Origin: Microbacterium sp. MPKO10
GTDB taxonomy: Bacteria > Actinomycetota > Actinomycetes > Actinomycetales > Microbacteriaceae
Assembly: GCF_026107415.2 (NCBI RefSeq)
Contig: NZ_JAPCHX010000004.1
Span: 124,001-188,000, forward strand
Length of the DNA: 64,000 bases
Direction of reading: 5' to 3'
Below, piece by piece: positions 57,380-64,000 of this stretch (positions are counted from its first letter, which is position 1; each line of letters starts with the position of its first letter). A program made the translations under genes and the position numbers. The notes under the pieces were generated by a model, which searched no databases, was not told the origin of the DNA, and saw only the letters and a program-made list of their open reading frames with translations.

Positions 57380-58126
57380 TCAGGCGGCCAGTTGCCTCAG
57401 TGCCTCTCGTTCGAGGCCGTCGAGCAGCCTTTCCAGCTGATCTGCCGGAGCCATCGGAGCCTCGGGGTGCCACTGCACGCCCGTGATGGGGAGGATCTCG
57501 TGTTCGACGGCTTCGATGTGCCCGTCGTGCGACCAACCGATCGCACGCAAGCCCGGGCCGGGTCGATCCACGACCTGGTGGTGACCGGACTGCACGGTGA
57601 TGTGCTCGCCCAGGCGCAGTGCGAGGGTGCTTGACCGCTCGAGCGACACCGGATGCTCGACGAGTGTGTACTCGACAGGCAGGTCGGTGAGACGGTGTCC
57701 GGACTCCTCCATGTGCTGAACGAGTGTTCCGCCGAAGGCCACGTTGACGACTTGATGGCCGCGGCAGATTCCCAGGAGCGGGGTGGCGCGCAACGCTGCC
57801 CTGCGCACGAGCGCAAGCTGGGCAGCATCCGCTGTTCGATAGTGCTTGCCCTCGCCCTCGTATCCGGGCTGACCGTCGTAGAACTCGGGGGCGATGTCTT
57901 CACCCCCCATGATGACGATGGCGTCGGCGGATGCTGTCGCATCGAGGAGCCCCTCTGTGCCCAGCCGCTCGGCCGTATACAGGCGTGCGTCCCAGCCGAG
58001 TGCCGTCGCATCCGAGACTGTCCGTCTGGTCATGCCACGCGTGTAGGCGTCGTATGCAGGGGCGTGCGGGCGGGCGTCGGTCACTTCGACGACGGCCAGC
58101 TGCAGCGTCCGGTCTGTGGCGTCCAC
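57380..58126 (-). CDS. Class I glutamine amidotransferase-like hydrolase (gamma-Glu-GABA hydrolase family)
   Basis: A 248-residue single-domain amidotransferase of the peptidase C26/PuuD group. Nucleophile Cys121 lies in LLGICRGHQVVN and the His-Glu pair in VQWHPE; IVIMGGEDIAPEFY is the conserved N-terminal stretch. It probably hydrolyses a gamma-glutamyl amide, such as gamma-glutamyl-GABA, but no polyamine genes are adjacent. The GTG at 58126 follows GGAGGAG. Confidence 0.87.
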   Translation of the reverse strand: MDATDRTLQLAVVEVTDARPHAPAYDAYTRGMTRRTVSDATALGWDARLYTAERLGTEGLLDATASADAIVIMGGEDIAPEFYDGQPGYEGEGKHYRTADAAQLALVRRAALRATPLLGICRGHQVVNVAFGGTLVQHMEESGHRLTDLPVEYTLVEHPVSLERSSTLALRLGEHITVQSGHHQVVDRPGPGLRAIGWSHDGHIEAVEHEILPITGVQWHPEAPMAPADQLERLLDGLEREALRQLAA

Positions 58127-58301
58127 GGCTCCTCCTCTCGCGTCGGTCAATTCTCTCTCGCACCCGCCCGAACTGCGACCGCCAGTGTCACAGTCGGTCA
58201 TACCACCCGCGAACCTCGCAGGAAATCAAAAAGTACTGGCACGTAGAATCGAGCCTGACACGAACGATGGCCGTTCCGTCGGCTGTGACGAGAGGGAGCA
58301 C

Positions 58302-59033
58302 ATGAGCAAGCAGACCATCTTCGGGCGCATCGCGCAGCTTGCCCGAGCCAACATCAATTCGATTATCGATTCTGCTGAAGATCCGCAGAAGATGCTCGAT
58401 CAAATGGTTCGTGACTACACAAACAACATCGCCGAGGCCGAGAGCGCCATTGCCGAGACGATCGGGAACCTGCGCATGCTCGAGCAGGATCACAAGGAGG
58501 ACGTCGACGCGGCCCGCGATTGGGGAACGAAGGCGCTTGCCGCCAGCCGGCGCGCCGATCAGATGCGCTCCGAGGGCGACACGGCGGGTGCCGACAAGTT
58601 CGACAACCTCGCGAAGGTTGCGCTCCAGCGTCAGATCGGGTCGGAGAACGAGGCACAGGCTGCCGAGCCGCAGATCGCGTCGCAGAACCAGGTCGTCGAG
58701 CAGCTCAAGAATGGCCTGAACGGCATGAAGGAGCGGCTCGAGCAGCTGAAGACGAAGCGCAATGAGCTCGTGGCACGCCAGAAGACCGCGCAGGCGCAAC
58801 TCAAGGTGCACGATGCCATGAAGAGCATCGACATCATGGATCCGACGAGCGAGGTCAGCCGTTTCGACGAGAAGATTCGCCGCGAAGAGGCGAAGGTGCT
58901 CGGCCACCAGGAGCTCGCCGCGTCGAGCCTCGACGCGCAGTTCGAAGAGCTGGAGGATCTGGGCGAGCTCACCGAAGTCGAGGCACGCCTCGCGGCGCTG
59001 AAGAGTGGCGGGAATGCATCGCTTGAGTCCTGA
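58302..59033 (+). CDS. pspA: PspA/IM30 family phage-shock protein
   Basis: A 243-residue, almost fully helical coiled-coil protein. MSKQTIFGRIAQLARANINS is the amphipathic membrane-binding N-terminus, followed by IIDSAEDPQKMLDQMVRDY, diagnostic of PspA/Vipp1. It oligomerises on stressed membranes and keeps them tight. ATG at 58302 follows AGAGGGAGC. No pspB/C or clgR is next to it. Confidence 0.93.
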   Translation: MSKQTIFGRIAQLARANINSIIDSAEDPQKMLDQMVRDYTNNIAEAESAIAETIGNLRMLEQDHKEDVDAARDWGTKALAASRRADQMRSEGDTAGADKFDNLAKVALQRQIGSENEAQAAEPQIASQNQVVEQLKNGLNGMKERLEQLKTKRNELVARQKTAQAQLKVHDAMKSIDIMDPTSEVSRFDEKIRREEAKVLGHQELAASSLDAQFEELEDLGELTEVEARLAALKSGGNASLES

Positions 59034-59046
59034 CCACGGCACGGCT

Positions 59047-59075
59047 GGCGGGCACCGGACTTTCCGGTGCCCGCC
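59047..59075 (+). terminator. 13-bp hairpin after pspA
   Basis: GGCGGGCACCGGA pairs perfectly with TCCGGTGCCCGCC around a 3-nt loop, 13 bp after the pspA stop. A strong stem with no T run. Confidence 0.75.
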
Positions 59076-59139
59076 GTACGTTCGCGGCGGGCGAGAATTG
59101 GATGCTGTGGCCAGTGCCCCGCCGACGCATACTTGAACA

Positions 59140-59958
59140 ATGACGGCTTTCATGGTGGTTCCGCAGTGGCAGGGTTCGTCATCGTCACGAGCGATGCAGC
59201 TGATCGACGGGGCCGAGGCAATCAGAGGCGATCTTCCCTCGCGTGCGACAACCGACATCGAGGTCCCGGCGGGAGCGGGAGATGCGCTCGACACCGGTAT
59301 CAGCCGGTTCACCTCCCTCGTCACCGTACGTGAGCGGCTGCGCGAGCAACTGAGCGCAACGACCGACACGGCAGTCAGCATCGGCGGCGGCTGCGGCATC
59401 GAGGTCGCCGCCATCGACCAGGCAATGGAGCGCACGGACGAAGATCTGGCCGTGCTCTGGCTGGACGCCCACCCCGACCTGCATACTCCCGAGTCCTCCC
59501 CCACGGGTGCCTTCGACGGAATGGCCCTGCGTGCTGTGCTCGGTGAGGGGCACGACGTCCTCGCCGCATCTCACCCCATCGATCAGGAGCGCATCGTGCT
59601 TGGCGGCATCCGATCTGTCGACCCCGCCGAAGCCGAGTACCTCGACACGTCTGAGCTGCGGGCGCTGAACGCCGATGAGACGGACCGGATCGTCGACGCG
59701 CTGACCGATACCGGTGCATCACAGGTCTACGTGCATATCGACCTCGATGTGCTCGACCCGGCAGATATCGGCGGAACACACTGGGCCGAGCCCTTTGGGA
59801 TTCCCCTTTCACAACTCGGCGATCTCATCGGACGTGTGCGAAACGCGTTCGCTCTCGCCGGAGCCGGGATCACCGGATTCGCCCCCGCCTCCCCCGCCGC
59901 GGCGACCGATGATCTCCCGGCGATCCTGCGCGTGCTGAGCGCCCTGACACGTCGCTGA
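59140..59958 (+). CDS. Arginase/agmatinase-fold protein with altered first metal site
   Basis: A 272-residue ureohydrolase-fold protein. The metal ligands Asp109, His111 and Asp113 (WLDAHPDLH) and Asp201, Asp203 (HIDLDVLDP) are present. The usual GGDH motif, whose His binds one manganese, reads GGGC (82-85), so one ligand is missing or replaced by Cys85. The substrate loop also differs, so arginase activity is doubtful; formiminoglutamase-like or other amidino hydrolysis is possible. Followed 35 bp later by a flavin disulfide reductase. Confidence 0.82.
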   Translation: MTAFMVVPQWQGSSSSRAMQLIDGAEAIRGDLPSRATTDIEVPAGAGDALDTGISRFTSLVTVRERLREQLSATTDTAVSIGGGCGIEVAAIDQAMERTDEDLAVLWLDAHPDLHTPESSPTGAFDGMALRAVLGEGHDVLAASHPIDQERIVLGGIRSVDPAEAEYLDTSELRALNADETDRIVDALTDTGASQVYVHIDLDVLDPADIGGTHWAEPFGIPLSQLGDLIGRVRNAFALAGAGITGFAPASPAAATDDLPAILRVLSALTRR

Positions 59959-59993
59959 GTCCGCCCAGGACCTGACGCGGGTAGTGTCGGATT

Positions 59994-61415
59994 ATGAGTG
60001 AGTACGACGTCGTTGTCATTGGTGCGGGCCCCGTCGGCGAGAACGTCGCCGACTATGTGGTGCAGGCCGGTCTGACCTGCGTGATCGTGGAGCGCGAGAA
60101 GGTCGGAGGTGAATGCTCCTACCGAGCGTGCATTCCCTCGAAGGCGCTGCTGAGGCCGGGAGTGGCCCGCCAGGCCGCTCTCGACGTCGATGGTGCGGCC
60201 CAGGCTGTTACACGTGGGCTCGATGTGGCCGCTGTGCTTGCCCGGCGTGATTCGTTCACGGGGCGCGGCGACGACTCGGGTCAGGTCTCGTGGCTCGCTG
60301 ACGCCGGCATCGACCTGGTGCGTGGCGCGGGGCGTCTCGTCGGCAAGCGCACCGTCGAGGTGACGAGCGCCGGGGGAACGACGACGCTCGAAGCAGGGGT
60401 GGCCGTCGCTGTCTGCACGGGATCTGACGCGCGGATCCCGGAGATTCCTGGCCTCGACGAGCTCGAGGTGTGGACGAGCCGGGACGCTACGGTCACCGAG
60501 GAGATTCCGGGCTCGCTCACGATTGTCGGAGGCGGTGTCGTGGCGTCTGAGCTCGCCACAGCGTTCGCCGCGCTCGGGTCGTCTGTCACCGTCGTCGCCC
60601 GCAACGGGCTGCTGAGCGGCCACGAGCCTCTCGCCGGTGATGCCGTCACGGCCCGGCTGCGGCACTCCGGCGTAACCGTACTGACCGCAGATGTGCAGAG
60701 CGCCGCGGCAACGCAGGACGGAGCCGAGCTGACATTGTCCACAGGCGAGACGGTCACTGCCGACCGCGTGCTGATCGCGACGGGACGCGCGCCCGGAACA
60801 CGCGATCTCGGCCTCGAAACCGTCGGGCTCACACCAGGCGACTGGATCGATGTTGACGACACGATGCTCGCGACGGAGGCCTCAGCCGATTGGCTGTACG
60901 CCGTCGGAGACGTCAACAAGCGCGCACAGCTCACGCATCAGGGGAAGTATCAGGCGCGCGCGGCCGCCGCGGCCATCGTCGCGCGAGCAGCGGGAGACGT
61001 TCCCGATTCCCGAAACTGGGCACCGGCCGCAGCGACGGCCGATCACGCCGCCGTGCCGTCTGTCGTGTTCAGCAGCCCGCAGGTCGCATCGGTCGGCATC
61101 ACCTCGCAGGCGGCTCAGGATGCCGGTGTGACAACGCGCACGATCGACATCGACCTGGGGTCCACCGCGGGCGGCGCGCTGCACGCCGATGGCTATGAGG
61201 GCACGTTCCGCGCGGTCATCGATCTGGAGAGGGATGTTCTGATCGGTGCCACGTTCGTCGGCGACGACGTGGCGGAGATGCTGCATGCGGCGACGATCGC
61301 CGTCGTGGGTGAGGTTCCGCTCCACCGTCTGTGGCACGCCGTGCCCGTGTTCCCCACGATGAGCGAGGCCTGGCTGCGAGTGCTTGAGGCGCTCCGGCAG
61401 CCGGAGAACTCGTGA
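59994..61415 (+). CDS. FAD-dependent pyridine nucleotide-disulfide oxidoreductase
   Basis: A 473-residue flavoprotein of the dihydrolipoamide dehydrogenase/mercuric reductase family. FAD loop GAGPVG at 10-15; redox pair Cys41 and Cys46 (GECSYRACIPSK); NAD(P) loop TIVGGGVVASELA; second FAD motif WLYAVGDVN. The C-terminal active-site region reads HAVPVFPTMSE where the family has HAHPTLSE, so a His is present but the spacing differs. No pyruvate or mercury genes nearby; the disulfide substrate is unknown. Confidence 0.9.
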   Translation: MSEYDVVVIGAGPVGENVADYVVQAGLTCVIVEREKVGGECSYRACIPSKALLRPGVARQAALDVDGAAQAVTRGLDVAAVLARRDSFTGRGDDSGQVSWLADAGIDLVRGAGRLVGKRTVEVTSAGGTTTLEAGVAVAVCTGSDARIPEIPGLDELEVWTSRDATVTEEIPGSLTIVGGGVVASELATAFAALGSSVTVVARNGLLSGHEPLAGDAVTARLRHSGVTVLTADVQSAAATQDGAELTLSTGETVTADRVLIATGRAPGTRDLGLETVGLTPGDWIDVDDTMLATEASADWLYAVGDVNKRAQLTHQGKYQARAAAAAIVARAAGDVPDSRNWAPAAATADHAAVPSVVFSSPQVASVGITSQAAQDAGVTTRTIDIDLGSTAGGALHADGYEGTFRAVIDLERDVLIGATFVGDDVAEMLHAATIAVVGEVPLHRLWHAVPVFPTMSEAWLRVLEALRQPENS

Positions 61416-61801
61416 TGCGTCGCATCCTCACAAACTCTCCCCTCAGCCTGCTCGGCTACGCCTACGGCACGCTCGTTGGGCTCGTCTGGGGGTTCATCTG
61501 GTCAACGGGCCGCGTCGAACGGCGGGGCGGACTGTTCATCTTCCGAGGCATGCCGGAGTGGACGTTCGGGCGGGGTGGGGCGTGCGTAGGAGCCTGCTAT
61601 CTGACGAACACGAACGTGACAGATGATGTTCTCGAGCACGAGGCCGTGCACAAGCAGCAGTGGCGCACATTCGGGCTGCTCTTTCCGATTCTCTACGCGC
61701 TTGAGGGCTTCAACCCGCTGACGAACCGGTTCGAGATCGAGGCGGGGCTTGAAAAGGGCGGCTATCTGCGGAAAACGCGAGGGTCACGCCGACAGAGCTG
61801 A
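61415..61801 (+). CDS. Small membrane protein with HExxH motif
   Basis: A 128-residue protein of no family I can name. One hydrophobic segment (about 10-30) precedes RVERRGGLFIFRGMPEW. HEAVH at 75-79 is a classic zinc-peptidase HExxH, and FEIEAGLEKGGY at about 107-118 offers a downstream Glu as third ligand, as in gluzincins. A second weakly hydrophobic stretch lies between (TFGLLFPILYAL). The ATG overlaps the reductase stop by one base (TGATG), so the two are co-translated. Confidence 0.75.
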   Translation: MRRILTNSPLSLLGYAYGTLVGLVWGFIWSTGRVERRGGLFIFRGMPEWTFGRGGACVGACYLTNTNVTDDVLEHEAVHKQQWRTFGLLFPILYALEGFNPLTNRFEIEAGLEKGGYLRKTRGSRRQS

Positions 61802-61875
61802 CCCAGCGTCGCACGTTCGTCGTCACACGGCAGCACAGCGGCGGGGACCGGGCCGGCGTCGCAAGAGCGGCATTC

Positions 61876-62901
61876 TCAGAGTGCGCCTTTTCGCCATTGC
61901 GACACGAGGAGCCAGCCGAGGAAGACTCCCCCGATCATCGCCGTCACAACCCCGACGGGCAACTGCTGCGGCAACGGCGAGAACTGCACGATGATGTCGG
62001 CGACGACCAGCAGGGCTGAGCCGGTGAGCCCCGCAACCACCGGAGACTGCGATCGCGCCACGACTCGCGCCAGATGCGGAGCCATCAGGGCGATGAACGC
62101 AATCGGCCCGCAGACGGCCACGCCTCCGGCGGCCAGCACGATGGCGATGATCACCGCGCCCGTCCGCGTCCGCGACGCCGAGGCGCCCACGCCATCGGCG
62201 ATATCGTCCCCCATCTCAACGATGGCGAGACGCCGCGAGACCACGAGCGCTGCCGTGCCACCGACAAGGAGCACGACAGCGATGACGGCGACGTCCTGCA
62301 GATTCCGCGCCTCGAGACTGCCGTTCAGCCAGGTCGCCAGCACTGTCGCCTGCTCACGCTTGATGCGCGTCAGTACGAACTGCACAAACGACAGAGCGAT
62401 GGCCTGCACACCGATGCCTGCGATGATCAGCTTGCCCGGGGACGAGAGCCCTGTGCCGGTCGCCACGGAGACGATGCCAATCGCGACGACCGCGCCGATG
62501 ACTGCCCCGACAGGGAGCGGCACGATTCCCGGCCACAGTACGCCGAACCCCACAGCGCCCGCAGAAGCGCCGGCCGTCAGACCGATCACGTCGGGGCTTC
62601 CCAAAGGGTTGCGCGTCACGCGTTGAAAAAGCGAGCCGCTGACGCCGAAGGCCGCTCCCGCGCCGATGGCGACGAGCAGTCGCGGCCCGCGCAGCGTCTT
62701 CACGACAAAGCTGGCCGCACCCGAATCGGCGACGAGCGCCGACGGCAGTTCGGTCGGCGGGACCCCCAGATCTCCGAGTCCGAGCGCGAGAATGCCCAGT
62801 ACGGCGATGAGCACCACGAGGACGGCCCCGACGAGGAGGGAGCGCGTGTGCAGGACCAGAGAGATTCGCGTGCCAATGCGCAGAGTGCGACGCCCCGTCA
62901 T
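61876..62901 (-). CDS. FecCD-family siderophore ABC permease
   Basis: A 341-residue permease with about ten helices. GVSGSLFQRVTRNPLGSPDVIGLTAGA-type sequence near the N-terminus and CGPIAFIALMAPHLAR in the ATPase-coupling region are FecCD hallmarks. It forms a heterodimeric channel for ferric siderophores with the permease upstream, whose stop its ATG overlaps by 4 nt. The ATPase is not in the window. Confidence 0.94.
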   Translation of the reverse strand: MTGRRTLRIGTRISLVLHTRSLLVGAVLVVLIAVLGILALGLGDLGVPPTELPSALVADSGAASFVVKTLRGPRLLVAIGAGAAFGVSGSLFQRVTRNPLGSPDVIGLTAGASAGAVGFGVLWPGIVPLPVGAVIGAVVAIGIVSVATGTGLSSPGKLIIAGIGVQAIALSFVQFVLTRIKREQATVLATWLNGSLEARNLQDVAVIAVVLLVGGTAALVVSRRLAIVEMGDDIADGVGASASRTRTGAVIIAIVLAAGGVAVCGPIAFIALMAPHLARVVARSQSPVVAGLTGSALLVVADIIVQFSPLPQQLPVGVVTAMIGGVFLGWLLVSQWRKGAL

Positions 62902-63905
62902 GCACGATCACCCCGCAGTCGGCGCAGGGCGATGAACAGTGCCGGTGCCCCGACGAATGCCGTCATCACGCCGACCATGATCTCGTCAGGCCGAGCGATC
63001 ACTCGCCCGAGAACGTCGGAGAGCACGAGAAGCACGGGACCGAGCAGAACGCAGAGCGGGAGCAGACGGCGATGATCGGGCCCGGAGACGGAGCGGGCGA
63101 TGTGAGGGACGGCGAGTCCGACGAAGAGCACAGGTCCGACGCCAGCTGTGGCTGCCCCCGCCAGAATCGCCACCGCCACACCGCTCAGCAACCGGACCAC
63201 GATGGGACGCTGGCCGAGGGAGGTCGCGATGTCGTCTCCAAGAGCGAGCATGTTAAGACCGGGCGCCAGCAGGAACGCCAGCACGAGACCGACGATGATG
63301 AAGGGCAGGATCAGCCAGGCCTGGTCAAGACTGCGCCCGGCAAGCGAGCCGACGACCCAGAAGCGGTAGGCATCGAAGACCTCGGGAAGACTGAGCGATA
63401 CCGCTTGCACGTAGGCCGAGAAAACGGCAGTCACGACGGCTCCGGCCAGGACGATGCGCGTCGTCGCGCTCCGGCCGTGCGCCGACCCCAGCGCGTACAC
63501 AAGCACAACGGATACGACGGCACCGAGAAGCGCGAGCCAGATGTAGCCGGTGACCGTCGCCCCGAAGAACGCGATGCCCGTCACGATCGCCGCCGCCGCG
63601 CCGACATTGATGCCGAATAGGCCAGGATCCGCGAGAGGGTTGCGCGTCACGCCCTGCATGACACCGCCCGCGACAGCCAGCGCTGCGCCGACAAGCACGC
63701 CGAGCACCGTCCGCGGCACACGACTGGCCAGCACGGCGTCGACGTAGTCGTCTCCGTGCCTGGTCAGTGACGCAATGACCTGCTGCGCCTCGAGCGGCTT
63801 CGACCCGACGGCGAGGCTCAGAACAATAGCGAGGCCGAGCAGCACGACGGCGGCCGCCACGCCCCAGGCGTAGCGGCCGGCGCTGTGCCGTCGGCGCTCA
63901 GCCAT
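62898..63905 (-). CDS. FecCD-family siderophore ABC permease, partner subunit
   Basis: A 335-residue FecD/BtuC-type permease, again with about ten helices; GVMQGVTRNPLADPGLFGI, GAVVTAVFSAYVQA and GPVLFVGLAVPHIAR are characteristic. It comes directly after the binding-protein gene, with an 8-bp overlap, and before the second permease. Confidence 0.94.
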   Translation of the reverse strand: MAERRRHSAGRYAWGVAAAVVLLGLAIVLSLAVGSKPLEAQQVIASLTRHGDDYVDAVLASRVPRTVLGVLVGAALAVAGGVMQGVTRNPLADPGLFGINVGAAAAIVTGIAFFGATVTGYIWLALLGAVVSVVLVYALGSAHGRSATTRIVLAGAVVTAVFSAYVQAVSLSLPEVFDAYRFWVVGSLAGRSLDQAWLILPFIIVGLVLAFLLAPGLNMLALGDDIATSLGQRPIVVRLLSGVAVAILAGAATAGVGPVLFVGLAVPHIARSVSGPDHRRLLPLCVLLGPVLLVLSDVLGRVIARPDEIMVGVMTAFVGAPALFIALRRLRGDRA

Positions 63906-64000
63906 CGACGTGTGAGACGCCCTCCGAGATCAACGGCAGGTACTCGTTGAGCGCCCACGGAACGCTGAGCGGAGTCAGAACGCTCGTCGCCATGCCCAGC
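63898..64000 (-). CDS. Iron-siderophore substrate-binding protein, C-terminal end only
   Basis: The last 34 codons of a gene entering from the right edge. The tail reads ATSVLTPLSVPWALNEYLPL and ends in SHVDG, which matches the C-terminus of ferric-siderophore binding lipoproteins. Context, two FecCD permeases just downstream with an 8-bp overlap, supports this. Most of the protein is outside the window. Confidence 0.7.
   Translation of the reverse strand, partial: LGMATSVLTPLSVPWALNEYLPLISEGVSHVDG

Noticed and set aside
58188-59504. Minus-strand 438-codon frame
   Set aside because: Antisense to pspA and the arginase-fold gene, both of which have clear motifs.

Overview
The window is about two-thirds GC and is packed with short-gap or 4-nt-overlapping genes. 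It carries a typical actinobacterial housekeeping set: a full F1Fo ATP synthase operon, a prfA/prmC/tsaC/wecA block, Rho with a long Arg/Asn/Asp-rich insert, and an argS-lysA-hom-thrC-thrB run. Protein style, GTG starts and gene order suggest a member of the Microbacteriaceae (order Micrococcales). That placement is an inference from gene content, not from a marker gene.

Layout. 1-3.5 kb: the start of ispG, then scoA/scoB CoA-transferase divergent from a thiolase. 3.5-7.3 kb: a SHOCT-type membrane protein, a NarL-type two-component system and a divergent MFS exporter. 7.2-11.4 kb: the site-2 protease (rseP/rip1), a stand-alone MurE-like ligase and dxr; with ispG these belong to the isoprenoid/protease neighbourhood usual in actinobacteria, here interrupted. 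11.4-16 kb: FKBP lipoprotein, acyltransferase, OsmC, asparaginase and alanine dehydrogenase. 16-21 kb: an EccC-like FtsK/SpoIIIE ATPase, a PP2C phosphatase and a DUF4192 protein. 21-26.4 kb: an aldo/keto reductase followed by a TetR plus heterodimeric ABC exporter operon, with a perfect palindrome overlapping the end of the reductase gene. 26.5-27.8 kb: an Ogt-like protein that lacks the acceptor cysteine, and YaaA.

27.8-37.2 kb: the ATP synthase operon (atpI-B-E-F-H-A-G-D-C), preceded in the same direction by wecA and tsaC; all on the minus strand. 37.2-40 kb: a Drr-type ABC drug exporter with a divergent TetR regulator and a triple repeat between them. 40-45.9 kb: prmC, cysK-cysE, prfA and rho. 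46-53.3 kb: one tightly linked minus-strand operon argS-lmeA-lysA-hom-thrC-thrB, joining aspartate-family amino acid synthesis to arginyl-tRNA synthesis. 53.4-61.8 kb: a lipoprotein, a transglutaminase-like protein, tRNA-Arg(CCG), an M23 peptidase, DUF3097, a class I amidotransferase, PspA, an arginase-fold protein, a flavin disulfide reductase and a small HExxH membrane protein. 61.9-64 kb: a siderophore permease pair and the end of its binding protein.

I see no transposase, prophage, CRISPR array or riboswitch, and no gene-free stretch longer than 300 bases. The most unusual signals are the cysteine-less Ogt-like protein, the strong excess of the word GGATGCTG on both strands and in several reading frames, the stand-alone EccC-like ATPase with no WXG100 partner in view, the small HEAVH protein, and several well-formed operator palindromes beside their likely regulators.
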